In this document: piece by piece, positions 28,033-39,001 of the stretch
Numbering within the stretch: position 1 is the stretch's first letter
Layout: every line of letters starts with the position of its first letter
Assembly (NCBI GenBank): GCA_026994225.1
Contig: JALWRI010000071.1
Span: forward strand, 1-64,000
DNA from: Gammaproteobacteria bacterium
GTDB taxonomy: Bacteria; Pseudomonadota; Gammaproteobacteria; GRL18
DNA length: 64,000 bases
Direction of reading: 5' to 3'
The notes under the pieces: generated by a model
What the model saw: the letters and a program-made list of their open reading frames with translations, nothing else
Told to the model about the DNA's origin: nothing
Database searches by the model: none
Translations under genes and position numbers: made by a program

Positions 28033-30335
28033 TATATTTGTTCTCCTATTGGATTCTTATCTACTTTCATTAATAATATCGGCAAGAATAAAAAATCCGT
28101 CATTAGGGCTAAAAGTAGAGTAATACCCGTCAATGCTCCCATACTGGAATTTAGGGCAAAGGCAGACTGGCTCAATACTAAAAAGCCACTCACTAACACA
28201 GCAGTCGTTACCCATAATGCCCTACCAACATGAGAAAAAGCATAACGAATGGCATCCACTACTGTTAATTGCTGCTCTCGTCTTGCTCGCAGATATTTAC
28301 TTAAAAAATGCACCGTATCATCGACCACAATACCTAATGTCATTGCTGCTACAACAGAAGAAGCTAAACCCACTTGCCCGACTAAAAGACCCCATAAACC
28401 AAATGCCATCATAACCGGTACTAAATTAGGAATTAAACTTAATAAACCAATTTTAACACTACGCAATGATATGATAAGCAATAAAGAAATCAAAATTAAT
28501 GCAATAAACGTCCCTAATAACATACTTCTTATATTACGTTCTGCAATATGTGCAAACATCACAGTAGTGCTGACTCCATGTGTATGCATACTTTTTGGTG
28601 CATTATCTTGTAACCATTTTTCGGCTCTTGCGGTAAAATCACGAATACGAATATTATCCAGATTTTTTAATGTCACCGAAATACGCATTCCAGAACGGGT
28701 AATGTTAATTTGATTATTTAAGTCCATACCGTAAGGGAGAGACAGTTCATATAAAAATAAATATTGTGCTGCCAAATCTTGTTTTTCTGGTAGTTTATAC
28801 CAGATAGGATCATCACCATGCATATTTTTATTTAAACGTTTTAAGGTATCGGTAAAACTATTGACATGATCAACCTCTGCTTGTTCTCTAATCCACTGCA
28901 CAAAATTATCCACTGTATGCAAATATTGAGGTTGATTAATACCATTTTGTACTCCTGAGTCTAAAGCAAATTCTACCGCATAAATACCCGATAATTTTTC
29001 TGCAATCATATCCGTATGACGACGAAACTCGATGCTCTCATCAAAATAACGAATAAACTCATCATTTAATTCAATCCGGGGGATAAATATTATTAAACTC
29101 ACTATTAATAGTATCATGCTATAGAATAATTTTTTAGGTCTGGAAATAACAAAATTTGCCAGCATTAACATGTGCTTACTTCCTTCAGTATCGCCTTTTT
29201 TACCCTTAGAATTAACTGGCAAAATACTGATTAATGCCGGTAACAATGTTATCGAAAGAAAAAAAGCTAATCCCACACCTAATGCAGAAATATTCCCCAA
29301 ATCTCTAAAGGGAGGCGCATCACTAAAATTTAAACTCATAAAACCGATTGCTGTGGTAACACTTGTTAAAAATATCGGCTGCATATTAATACGTAAACTT
29401 TCTATTAATGCTACGTGTTTCTCTTTCCCTGCATACATCTCATGTAATAATGTAATAAAAAGATGCACACAATCTGCCACAGCTAACGTCATAATGATAG
29501 TCGGCGCACTACTCAATGGTGAAGTAAATTCCATTCCCATCCAACCAACCAAGCCAATACTCGCTAACACTGCTCCGGCAATAACTAACAATATCACCAG
29601 CGTAGCAGTAACAGATCGAAGTAAAAACCATAATACCAATAAAATAAGAATATACATCGCAGGGATTAAGGTTACAATATCTACTTTAATGGCATCAGGA
29701 AACGCATTATTTAATGCAGCCATACCACTTAAATAAATATGAATACCTGGATATTGCTGTTGATAATATGCAGCGAGTTTTCTCCCTGTTGTTACAATTT
29801 CATGCATTGCATCTTTGGACGCATTACGTAATTCCAAGTTTAGATTAACTGCTGTAACACTCCCTTTCTTATCTACTAATTTATGTTGTAAGAAAGGCTC
29901 ATTAACCGCTATTTGTTTAATTCTTTGTAAATCTTCCAAAGATTTTTGTCGTGCATTTTCAACTAAATTTTCAACAATTAAATCATCTCCTTGCGCATAG
30001 GTATATTGAAAATTAGTAACAGAATCTACTCGAGATGTATAAGGTACAGTCCATGCTTTTTGAGTTAATTTTTCAACTAAATCTAATACCCGTGGAGTAA
30101 ATACCTTGCCATTTTCAGGCATGATCATAAATAACAAATTATCATTTGCACTATAGGTATTTTTTAATGCCTGAAAGGCTAATAGTTGTGGATTATCTTT
30201 ACTAAAAAACACCTCATAATCATTATTGATCTCAATCCAATGAATACCACTTGCTGCTAAAATAATAGCACTAAAACAAGATATAATTACCAAATAACGC
30301 CATTTAATTATCCAACGTGTATAGCTTTCTAGCAT
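28032..30335 (-). CDS. RND/MMPL-family permease
   Basis: A 767-residue exporter with twelve predicted membrane helices in two repeats and two large periplasmic loops, the MMPL/HpnN-like layout. Landmarks: first helix at residues 12-35, sterol-sensing-like blocks with AVADCVHLFITLLHEM and GIVVDDTVHFLSKYLRARRE, each carrying the proton-relay acidic residues. No periplasmic adaptor gene is present, which differs from drug-efflux RND systems and fits lipid export. Confidence 0.88.
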   Translation of the reverse strand: MLESYTRWIIKWRYLVIISCFSAIILAASGIHWIEINNDYEVFFSKDNPQLLAFQALKNTYSANDNLLFMIMPENGKVFTPRVLDLVEKLTQKAWTVPYTSRVDSVTNFQYTYAQGDDLIVENLVENARQKSLEDLQRIKQIAVNEPFLQHKLVDKKGSVTAVNLNLELRNASKDAMHEIVTTGRKLAAYYQQQYPGIHIYLSGMAALNNAFPDAIKVDIVTLIPAMYILILLVLWFLLRSVTATLVILLVIAGAVLASIGLVGWMGMEFTSPLSSAPTIIMTLAVADCVHLFITLLHEMYAGKEKHVALIESLRINMQPIFLTSVTTAIGFMSLNFSDAPPFRDLGNISALGVGLAFFLSITLLPALISILPVNSKGKKGDTEGSKHMLMLANFVISRPKKLFYSMILLIVSLIIFIPRIELNDEFIRYFDESIEFRRHTDMIAEKLSGIYAVEFALDSGVQNGINQPQYLHTVDNFVQWIREQAEVDHVNSFTDTLKRLNKNMHGDDPIWYKLPEKQDLAAQYLFLYELSLPYGMDLNNQINITRSGMRISVTLKNLDNIRIRDFTARAEKWLQDNAPKSMHTHGVSTTVMFAHIAERNIRSMLLGTFIALILISLLLIISLRSVKIGLLSLIPNLVPVMMAFGLWGLLVGQVGLASSVVAAMTLGIVVDDTVHFLSKYLRARREQQLTVVDAIRYAFSHVGRALWVTTAVLVSGFLVLSQSAFALNSSMGALTGITLLLALMTDFLFLPILLMKVDKNPIGEQI

Positions 30336-30446
30336 AACAATACTCTCACATCATATATCTATTTATAGATTGCATAGAATCTAATCATCTTGTACCCTAC
30401 GCAACAGCGTATATTTAAACTAATCAGTATCAAAAGGGTGAGGCTT

Positions 30447-31397
30447 ATGACAATGATAAAAAATCAGTGGGTAAAACGTTCTTTGCAGGCGTTACTTATC
30501 CTTTTATTATTAGGTCTGTCTATCAGTTCTATTCTTTCTTACTATTTACAGGGTAGCGCACTGAAAACATCTGTCAACATTCATCCTGCCACTTTGACAA
30601 ACCCTCATTTTTCAAATACTACTTCTATTAATGGGCAGCAAGTCAATATGTTACGTGTAATGAGTCTTAATCTAGCACATGGGCGCAAAAATAGTAGCCA
30701 TCAAATACTATTAGATAAACAACAAATTCAGAAAAACTTAACGGATATTAGCACTGTATTAAAAAGAGTACAACCAGATATTGTTGCACTACAAGAAGCA
30801 GATGACAGCTCTTTTTGGAGTGGCAGATTTAACCATGTTCAATTTCTTGCTCAAAAATCAGGTTATGGATATATTCAAGGCATTCATGTCGATAATTTAG
30901 ATTTACAGTATGGTACGGGTATACTGTCTCTGTATCCTATTACTGCTCCCCTAGCCGTTACTTTTTCTCCTTCTCCTCCTAGTACACCTAAAGGCTTTAG
31001 TTTAGCAACTATTCAATGGCAACTTAATGCAACGCAATCCATTATGGTGGATGTCGTTTCCCTCCATCTGGATTTTCTTAATCCCTGGGTACGCCAAAGG
31101 CAAGTCAAAGTTTTAATAAATACGCTCAAAGATCGACACAAACCAATTATTATTATGGGAGATTTTAATTGTGACTGGTTACAAAGTAATTCGGCACTAC
31201 GCACAGTCGTTGATAACTTAAAACTAAAAGTCTATCAACCTGAAAGTAAAAAGTTGGCAACTTTTCGTTTAACTCAAAAACGTTTAGACTGGATTGCCAT
31301 ATCAGAAGTATTTAGCTTTCATTCTTATAAAATTTTACCTGATGTCATCTCTGATCATGTTAGCACCGTTGCTGAATTAACTTATAACCATCATTAA
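30447..31397 (+). CDS. Endonuclease/exonuclease/phosphatase family hydrolase
   Basis: An N-terminal membrane helix (about residues 12-33) anchors a domain with the EEP superfamily motifs: MSLNLAHGRK, P-D-I-V-A-L-Q-E-A-D with the metal-binding Glu, S-L-H-L-D-F, MGDFNCDW and the final SDHVSTVAEL. This superfamily cuts phosphodiesters in nucleic acids, phospholipids or inositol phosphates, and the extracytoplasmic topology argues for a lipid or extracellular target. GGGTGAGG before the ATG sets the start. Confidence 0.88.
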   Translation: MTMIKNQWVKRSLQALLILLLLGLSISSILSYYLQGSALKTSVNIHPATLTNPHFSNTTSINGQQVNMLRVMSLNLAHGRKNSSHQILLDKQQIQKNLTDISTVLKRVQPDIVALQEADDSSFWSGRFNHVQFLAQKSGYGYIQGIHVDNLDLQYGTGILSLYPITAPLAVTFSPSPPSTPKGFSLATIQWQLNATQSIMVDVVSLHLDFLNPWVRQRQVKVLINTLKDRHKPIIIMGDFNCDWLQSNSALRTVVDNLKLKVYQPESKKLATFRLTQKRLDWIAISEVFSFHSYKILPDVISDHVSTVAELTYNHH

Positions 31398-31400
31398 AGT

Positions 31401-31422
31401 AGGTAAAAAGATTACCTTTTTT
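31401..31422 (+). terminator. Rho-independent terminator of the EEP hydrolase
   Basis: AGGTAA and TTACCT form a short stem with a five-base loop, followed directly by a run of six T. It begins three bases after the stop codon. Confidence 0.75.
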
Positions 31423-31444
31423 AACTCCCTTCAGAGGGAGTTAA
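31421..31444. repeat. Perfect 10-bp inverted repeat
   Basis: TTAACTCCCT and AGGGAGTTAA flank a TCAG loop. Neither strand has a strong T-run directly after it, so it may be a backup terminator or a processing hairpin. It lies at the 5' edge of a decayed regulator fragment. Confidence 0.8.
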
Positions 31445-31565
31445 ATTTTCTGATTTAGAATCACAATTATTGCAACATGCCAAGGTAAATCGTAGTAAAG
31501 CAGCAAGATTACCAGGTTTGAACCGTGATACCTTTTTGTACCGATTAAAAAAATATTTTAGTTAA
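31425..31565 (+). pseudogene. Relic of a Fis-type helix-turn-helix (NtrC-family C-terminus)
   Basis: Translation gives FSDLESQLLQHAKVNRSKAA followed by R-L-P-G-L-N-R-D-T-F-L-Y-R-L-K-K-Y and a stop. That is the C-terminal DNA-binding tail of a sigma-54-type regulator. No start codon or AAA+ domain precedes it, and a stop codon lies in frame just upstream. A proline where such helices carry leucine also indicates decay. It is not derived from the fleQ or fleR copies in this window, whose tails differ. Confidence 0.75.
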
Positions 31566-32277
31566 GACTACGAAACCAATGCCCAGTAGGCATAAAATTA
31601 TCAGCAATATGTTGCCAAGTTTGTACAGAAAATATAACTTTTTGTAAAGGTTCTATAGAGGGAGAAATATACCACAAGCCAATACACACACTTAAAGAAA
31701 GAAAAAGTGTCCAACCATTTTTATAATCAAAAAATTTAAGTGCTGTACCAAAGGAACGTTTCAGCTCTGCATTCATCAAATCTACACTATATATCTCATC
31801 CAAAATTAAATGTACGATAAATCCAAAAAAAAGAAACACTCCACATAGCCAACTAAAAAGGCTATTCACTTCTACAAAACGATATAATACCACCGTGATA
31901 AATAACGAAAAACATAATGCAGCCAATAAGGAATGAATAATGCCTCTATGCACAGTAAAAGTAGCAAATAGTTTTAACATTCCATGACGTATCACAATAT
32001 ATGCAACACCACATAAAATCCATAACTCCATAATAGAATAATCAGTTGCTAACCTAAATAAAATAATCAAACTCATCACTGCCGCAAGCCCTGCAAATAA
32101 AATTTGCAAAGCATACGAGTTATTTGAATCAATATCCGGTAAAATCCCACCAAACGCACCTAACGCCCAAAGTAAAACCACCTAAGAAATACTTACTATA
32201 CCTGCTCCTAAAAAAGCCGTTGCTAACATACCACTTGCCACACTCGCTACCGTAATATGTGTTTTAAAATTTGCCAT
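31558..32277 (-). pseudogene. YdjM-like metal-dependent hydrolase with in-frame TAG
   Basis: The frame begins at an ATG overlapping the upstream stop as TAATG and reads M-A-N-F-K-T-H-I-T-V-A-S, the family's normal N-terminus. A TAG stop interrupts it after 33 codons (bases 32182-32184), where relatives typically continue S-E-V-V-L-L-W-A-L-G. The rest of the frame is intact: ALGAFGGILPDIDSNNS, H-R-G-I-I-H-S with metal-binding residues, then membrane helices. One substitution (GAG or GAA to TAG) explains it. A GTG directly after the stop could restart translation. Confidence 0.8.
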
Positions 32278-35200
32278 TATTCTTTTTTACTTTCATCAAA
32301 GTAAATATGCTTAATACCTTCATATCCTTGAGCAAAATAGATGCTCTTTGCATCAAAAACAACTTGGGATGCTTGCAGGCAGCCAGAACCTGGCAAGGTA
32401 TATAGTAATACCAGGCTTTTTTCTGCCGTTATATTATAGATTTCACAATTTATCTCCCCTTCCCAAATAGGCGGTGATAATTTTGGGGTTGTCGCATAAA
32501 AAATGGGGGGATCATTAATCCATATATTTCCTTGTTCTTGTAATAATAGCTGTTGTGCTGTAGCACTAATAAGTTGATATGGTTTAGATAATAGATGCTG
32601 TTGTTGTGTGACTAAATCCATATCAAGTTGTAATAAAACATTCATATCCCCATCAGGTGCTTTTATTGGAGCATCACTACTCAAATAATAGATCGGATAA
32701 TCCGTACTACAATTAAAATAAAAATACTGATCTGCCCATAACAGTTGATAACTGTAACGATTACACGTCAAATCTATGCTTTTTTCTAAAATAAGTGCAT
32801 TATCCATCAGTTGTGTCTTATAAAGATGTACCTTATCAGAAAAGTCTTTAAAAAATAATTCCCCTGATGTCGTTATGGCTAATAGCTTCCCTGGTGCAGT
32901 CAAGGTTGTTAATTCTTTTATCCCCTCTTTTGTCAGTTGAAAACGCCGTAATAACCAATAATTATATCCTGTAGGCTTATCTAATATTGTGGTATCTCCT
33001 GATTCAAAAGGCAATAAAATATCATCTTGTATGTGCTTTTCTGTTATATACAAAATATTATCTTGTACTATCCCTTCACTGTATTCATAATTGACTGGAA
33101 ATGGTGCAACAATACTGCTACTTATCTCTCCCTCCGTTGTAACAGGAGTGGGGCTGCCTGCAATAGTTACTTCTGGATAAACAGGTAAGATATCTCCGGT
33201 AGTAATATTGACTGCCTGAAATTGAAAGGGCACTGTATTAAAAAAAACTCGCCAATTTTTTCCTTTAGCAATATTATAAAATGCTTGTTCTAATTGCCAT
33301 TGTTGCTCTATGTTTTCAATATCTTGTTTATCAAATTGTAATACTTGTTGATAACCACTGTGTTTCCATACCGCTGCAAATAATTTATCTTGCTCTGCAT
33401 TTAAAGCATATATATTTTGTGCTAACGATAAATGTCCTATCTGTATTGGCTGTTCTGTTTGCAGATCAATAATAAATATATCTTCTCCCCCTAATGTAGC
33501 AAATTGATCAGCAGTCAGTGCTAAAGTACGTTCTACACGGCTCGCTACGCTGATCTTACCCAAATTTAATAACGCATCACTGGTAATTTGAATAAATTGT
33601 AAGGCATTATTTCTATATTGAATAGGGAGTGCAGCCATTCCTTTTTTCCAATCCAGAAATAAGGCTCTTTCATCATTTATAGCAGGAGAATAACTATAGG
33701 TGCTTTCACCTATTAATGGGGTAATACGAGATAGTAATTGTGGATCAGCGGCATTACTAATATCAAATAACCCCAATGAAACCCTATTTATTCCGCCATT
33801 TAAGCCTGCATCTTCAGGATAACGTTGATTATCAATACCTAAACCTAATAACTGTTGTTCATAAAAAAATAATTTCTCTGACCAACCTGGTACTTCTAAT
33901 TCCCCTTCAATCCAGGGTTGTTCAGGATCAGAAAGATTTATCACCCATAAGGGATCGATACGTTCAAATGTGACCACAAAGGCTTTATCATCGCTAAAAC
34001 GGGTAGCATATAATTGTTCTCCTGGCGCAATATTATTCACAAAAGACAATAATTTAGGGGTTTGCAAAGTGAGGTCATAAATCAATAGTTGACTCCCCGC
34101 ATCCCTATTTTCAGGACTAGATACCAGACGTAAGGTATTGTTACGCACATCTAAATGAAACTCTGAAGGAATATATCCTACTATATCTATTGTATTTAAA
34201 GCGTGTAAAGGGGTCTCTTTTAGTAAATGAAAAATATGTACTTGAGAAGTATAATCTGGCCATCCTGCCCAGATTGCAATCACTAAATAATCATTAAATA
34301 ACGCTACATGCGGTTGATAACCTTGTAGAGTATATTGCTCCGTTTCAACTAATAATTGCTCATCGGTAATTGTTAATACGTAAACTTGTACGCTTGTTTG
34401 CAAAACACTGCTCGTGTCGGTTTCTACTATATCCTCACAAAAGTTACAATTATTTTGAGATACTTGCGTAACAATATATAAGGTATTATTTTTACGTCTT
34501 CCCTGTAAAAATTGCCCTGCCAGAGTAAGATTTTGTACCTGTTGCAAGCTATTATTATTGTTTTTTAATACCTGAATTTGTGTCGTATTATCTATTTGCT
34601 CAAACAAATAATAGCTACTATTTACAATAAATAACTCTTTAGGTATTCCTGTCATTTTAACTGCCTGCAATAATTGCGGTGCAGTGCTATCACTTACATC
34701 TATATACTGTAATTGTTTAGTTAAGTTATTAGCAAATAACAGCGTATTATTATCTTTTTTGACTATATCAGATTTTTCCAGTGTATCGCTATTACTGTTT
34801 GTTTCCGTTTCAGGCGTGAGGGGGGCTTCTGGTGCAGGCGAAGCAATAATGTCAGTGCTTGTAACTGGTTCATCAACAGGAGGGTAACAGTTTATACAAT
34901 CATTCCCCCCTGAGGCTAAAAAGAAACGTTGTCCTGGAAAACGCTCTTGCGCTGCACTTTTAGTTAACGGGATAATGGAACTTTGTAACCAGTTTGCTAA
35001 TTGTAAAGGATTTGCATTAGGTGTTGTTACTAAAGCCGCAACAAAACAGCGTTCTTCGGTTGCACATTGCGCCTGTAATGATGCTAATCGCCAATTTAAA
35101 AAAGCAGGAATAGTCACTGCACTTTCAGGTTGTATCGTATGTAAACCCGATACCCACTTATCTCCTTGTTGCCAAGAAAGAAAAGCCTGTTGTGTGTTTT

Positions 35201-35381
35201 TTGCATCTAAATTAACAAAAAAAACATAAATATCTTTGTTATCTATTATTTCCGTATTGCTCAGAATAACATTCCAGGAACCATTCCCGTTATTCCCATT
35301 AATACTCTCTACAGATAATGAAAATACTGATGGTGCTATAAAAAATAACCCTAATGTTAATATTTTGCAAAATCTATACAT
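32277..35381 (-). CDS. Large secreted beta-propeller domain protein
   Basis: A signal peptide (cleavage near V-F-S) is followed by about 1000 residues rich in repeating beta-strand segments, resembling the secreted C-terminal beta-propeller family (PF09826 type). Examples are VDVSDSTAPQLL-like and W-V-I-N-L-S-D-P-E-Q-P-W blades. A low-complexity Thr/Glu/Pro linker occurs near residues 175-200. Cysteine pairs C-I-N-C and C-N-F-C could form disulfides. Function is not known. It is followed by the broken ydjM-like gene, whose start overlaps its stop. Confidence 0.65.
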   Translation of the reverse strand: MYRFCKILTLGLFFIAPSVFSLSVESINGNNGNGSWNVILSNTEIIDNKDIYVFFVNLDAKNTQQAFLSWQQGDKWVSGLHTIQPESAVTIPAFLNWRLASLQAQCATEERCFVAALVTTPNANPLQLANWLQSSIIPLTKSAAQERFPGQRFFLASGGNDCINCYPPVDEPVTSTDIIASPAPEAPLTPETETNSNSDTLEKSDIVKKDNNTLLFANNLTKQLQYIDVSDSTAPQLLQAVKMTGIPKELFIVNSSYYLFEQIDNTTQIQVLKNNNNSLQQVQNLTLAGQFLQGRRKNNTLYIVTQVSQNNCNFCEDIVETDTSSVLQTSVQVYVLTITDEQLLVETEQYTLQGYQPHVALFNDYLVIAIWAGWPDYTSQVHIFHLLKETPLHALNTIDIVGYIPSEFHLDVRNNTLRLVSSPENRDAGSQLLIYDLTLQTPKLLSFVNNIAPGEQLYATRFSDDKAFVVTFERIDPLWVINLSDPEQPWIEGELEVPGWSEKLFFYEQQLLGLGIDNQRYPEDAGLNGGINRVSLGLFDISNAADPQLLSRITPLIGESTYSYSPAINDERALFLDWKKGMAALPIQYRNNALQFIQITSDALLNLGKISVASRVERTLALTADQFATLGGEDIFIIDLQTEQPIQIGHLSLAQNIYALNAEQDKLFAAVWKHSGYQQVLQFDKQDIENIEQQWQLEQAFYNIAKGKNWRVFFNTVPFQFQAVNITTGDILPVYPEVTIAGSPTPVTTEGEISSSIVAPFPVNYEYSEGIVQDNILYITEKHIQDDILLPFESGDTTILDKPTGYNYWLLRRFQLTKEGIKELTTLTAPGKLLAITTSGELFFKDFSDKVHLYKTQLMDNALILEKSIDLTCNRYSYQLLWADQYFYFNCSTDYPIYYLSSDAPIKAPDGDMNVLLQLDMDLVTQQQHLLSKPYQLISATAQQLLLQEQGNIWINDPPIFYATTPKLSPPIWEGEINCEIYNITAEKSLVLLYTLPGSGCLQASQVVFDAKSIYFAQGYEGIKHIYFDESKKE

Positions 35382-35462
35382 TATCGCCCATCTCCTATTG
35401 CTAACATTATCAACTCTATTAATTATACGAGAAGATCGTAAGGATCAACAGGAAGTTTTTCT

Positions 35463-36296
<834 letters not shown>

Positions 36297-36303
36297 TTAT
36301 TAT

Positions 36304-36789
36304 TTACCATGCAATATATGCATATTTTTTTTCCTGTAGGTCTATCAAATCAGCAACCCCTACTGGTACTATCTGGACAAAATCTAAAATATCTTTATTT
36401 GTCCAACCTAAACTATCCATAGTATTACCACAGGCATGAAATATCACCCCTTTTTCAGATAAACTTTTTAAGCGTAAGGGGGTCATATCGCTCCTGGGTC
36501 TTTTTTTAGCGAGCAAATGAATACCAGGTCCCATACAACTGACAACAATTTGTATATTATTATCATAATGCTGCATTAACGCAGCAATAGAAAATAATAT
36601 ATGTTCCTGATAAGAATTATCATTTTTATTAAAATGATAGACCACAAAATGCTCTACTGGATCACCAGGAAAGTGTAGCTGACTCGCATCAAATGCCTGA
36701 TTTGCTACACTTCGAGTAGTAAACCAGGCGGAAATACTTGCTATGATACCGACCAGCCAACGACGACGGGAGGACAATAATTTTTTCAT
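36304..36789 (-). CDS. Exported DsrE-family protein
   Basis: A basic N-terminus (S-S-R-R-R-W) and hydrophobic stretch form a signal sequence or anchor. The rest matches the DsrE-like fold in which I see VSCMGPGIHLLAKK, a conserved GVIFHACGNTMDSLG with Cys, and V-P-V-G-V-A-D-L-I-D-L-Q-E-K-K-Y-A-Y. DsrE-type proteins bind or transfer sulfur through cysteine. The ATG lies 8 bases after GGAG; a TTG one codon earlier is less likely. A role in periplasmic sulfur handling is inference. Confidence 0.8.
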   Translation of the reverse strand: MKKLLSSRRRWLVGIIASISAWFTTRSVANQAFDASQLHFPGDPVEHFVVYHFNKNDNSYQEHILFSIAALMQHYDNNIQIVVSCMGPGIHLLAKKRPRSDMTPLRLKSLSEKGVIFHACGNTMDSLGWTNKDILDFVQIVPVGVADLIDLQEKKYAYIAW

Positions 36790-36808
36790 CAAAAATTCTC
36801 CAACATGA

Positions 36809-37735
36809 AATATCCTAAGTGTTCAAGGGTGTTCTGCCCGAATTAAAAATGGAAAAGTCTACGTTGGTTTTTCCAAAGCATTTAAGGAGGAATACCAACC
36901 CCAAATTAAAGACCTTATTTTTACCCTTCCTAAACATATCCATGTTGATAAACTTCAAGAATTGCGTTTTATACCGATTAACAACGGACGCTATTTTCAT
37001 ATTGAATTTGTTTACAAAAAAGCGTTTCAGAAAATAGCGCTTAACCATGACAAGGTATTGTCGATTGACTTTGGATTGGATAACTTTGCAAGCTGTTTTG
37101 ATTCTACTTCTGGTGCGTCCTTTATCATTGATGGACGTTATATCAAAGCGAAAAACCAGTGGTACAACAAACTTAACGCAAAACTTCAAAGTATTAAAGA
37201 CCTTCAACATTACCAGCATCAAACCAGGCGTATGCAACGATTGAACGATAAACGTCATAACGTAATAAATGATTACTTTAATCGTGCGGTAAAGTATATT
37301 ACTGATTATTGCCTTGCTAATGACATCGGTAGTATTGTCTATGGTGATTTTAAAGCCATTAAGCAAGACATTCATCACGGCAAAAGAAACAATCAAAACT
37401 TTATGCAAATACCCTACGGTAGATTCAAGCAAAAACTGGCTGCTAAATGTCAGCAGATCGGTATTGAAGTGCATGGGATTGAAGAATCTTATACATCTAA
37501 AACATCCTTTCTTGATAATGAGTTGGTTCAAAAACAGGATTCCTATGTTGGTAAACGCATTAAGCGTGGGTTGTTTCGCTCTAAAAATGGTATCCTGGTC
37601 AATGCAGATACCAATGGTTCAGCAAATATCCTTAGAAAATTTGCAAGTAAGCAGAACCTCATGTTGAATCTTGAGCAACTGTATAGAGGCTTCGTAAACA
37701 AGCCAGTTAGAGTAAAGTTTGACACGCTCTGTTAA
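36809..37735 (+). pseudogene. tnpB: IS200/IS605-family TnpB (OrfB), 5'-truncated
   Basis: The frame carries the RuvC-like nuclease core: LSIDFGLDNFAS with the first Asp, EESYTSKTSFLD with a likely catalytic Glu, and VNADTNGSANILRK with the last Asp. The usual zinc finger between them is replaced by K-R-I-K-R-G-L-F-R-S-K-N-G, as in the short OrfB branch. Upstream homologous sequence starts abruptly at S-V-Q-G-C-S-A-R-I-K, and the N-terminal third with its start codon is missing. No tnpA is present. Confidence 0.85.
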
Positions 37736-37752
37736 ATTCCTCTGCAAAAGCC

Positions 37753-37787
37753 CCCCATCTATAACCACTTTAGCGGTTTAGGTGGGG
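37753..37787 (+). mobile_element. Right-end hairpin of the IS200/IS605 remnant
   Basis: CCCCA pairs with TGGGG and the stem continues to AACC/GGTT with a one-base bulge and an eight-base loop. A subterminal hairpin just after orfB is the right-end structure of this family and often contributes to the guide RNA. No matching left end is visible. Confidence 0.7.
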
Positions 37788-37815
37788 TTGTTTACCCATA
37801 TCTATCCATAGTAAG

Positions 37816-38967
37816 TTAGCTAATATTTTGGCGCATCTCATCAAAAAATTTCTTCACACCATCTAACCAACTATGTGATTTAGGGGTATGGCTTTTCACA
37901 TTTTTATTACACGTTTTTTGGAATTCTTCCAATAACTCTCTTTGTTCACTGTTTAAATTAACTGGCGTTTCAACCAATACTTTACAAATTAAATCCCCTT
38001 GTGTTCCCCCTCGTACTGATTTTACCCCTTTACCTCTCATTCTGAACATTTTACCCGTTTGTGTTTCTGCCGGAATTTTTAATGTTACTCGTCCATCTAA
38101 GGTGGGTACTTCTAATTGTCCCCCTAATGCTGCGGTAACAATATCAATAGGCACTTCACAATATAGATCATTTTCCTGACGTACAAAAATAGGATGCTCT
38201 TTTACGTGCATATGGACATATAAATCTCCAGGCGGGCCTCCTGCTTCTCCAGCTTCCCCTTCTCCTGATAATCGAATTCTATCCCCAGTATCGACACCAG
38301 GGGGTACTTTTACTGATAAGGTTTTATATTCTTGTACGACACCACTGCCATGACACGTTTTACAAGGCGATTGAATAACCTTTCCTTGACCATGACATTT
38401 AGGACAGGTTTGTTGTGGTGAGAAAAAGCCTTGTTGAATCCGTACTTGTCCCATACCATTACACGTTGAACAGGTTTCAGCACTGGTGCCTTTTTCAGCT
38501 CCTGTACCTTGACAAGTATGACAGGGTACTTTTGTGGGGATACGTATTTTTACGGTTGTTCCATGTACTGCATCTTCTAAATCTAATTCCAGGTTATAAC
38601 GTAAATCTGCACCTCGATATACTCGCCGACCACCACTAGAGCGTCCGCCAGAACCGCCACCGCCACCAAAAATATCCCCAAAAATATCCCCAAAAACATC
38701 ACCAAAATTACTTGCTCCTGCCCCACCTGCTCCAGCACTCGGATCGACCCCGGCATGACCAAATTGATCATAGGCTGCCCGTTTTTTAGGGTCAGACAAT
38801 ATTTCATAGGCTTCTTTGGCTTCTTTAAATTTTTCTTCTGCTTCTTTACTATCTGGATTACGATCAGGATGGTACTTCATCGCTAAACGGCGATAAGATT
38901 TTTTTAACTCTGCTTCACTGGCATTTTTTTCGACATTAAGGACTTCGTAATAATCTCGTTTTGACAT
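37816..38967 (-). CDS. dnaJ: Chaperone DnaJ
   Basis: Hsp40 partner that stimulates the DnaK ATPase. J domain with the HPD motif (Y-H-P-D-R-N) at the N-terminus, Gly-rich linker, four C-x-x-C-x-G-x-G zinc repeats ([32 protein letters not shown]) and substrate-binding C-terminal domains. 383 residues. It follows dnaK with hairpins between them. Confidence 0.97.
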   Translation of the reverse strand: MSKRDYYEVLNVEKNASEAELKKSYRRLAMKYHPDRNPDSKEAEEKFKEAKEAYEILSDPKKRAAYDQFGHAGVDPSAGAGGAGASNFGDVFGDIFGDIFGGGGGSGGRSSGGRRVYRGADLRYNLELDLEDAVHGTTVKIRIPTKVPCHTCQGTGAEKGTSAETCSTCNGMGQVRIQQGFFSPQQTCPKCHGQGKVIQSPCKTCHGSGVVQEYKTLSVKVPPGVDTGDRIRLSGEGEAGEAGGPPGDLYVHMHVKEHPIFVRQENDLYCEVPIDIVTAALGGQLEVPTLDGRVTLKIPAETQTGKMFRMRGKGVKSVRGGTQGDLICKVLVETPVNLNSEQRELLEEFQKTCNKNVKSHTPKSHSWLDGVKKFFDEMRQNIS

Positions 38968-39001
38968 AGTATTCTACTCAAAGACATTGTATAAAAACAC
39001 A

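Noticed and set aside
29170-29736. A 188-codon plus-strand frame opposite the RND permease
   Set aside because: Complement of membrane-helix codons; no start signal or family motif.
36815-37531. A 238-codon open frame on the minus strand across the tnpB remnant
   Set aside because: It is the antisense of a well-supported tnpB frame with motif matches; the minus frame has no such support.
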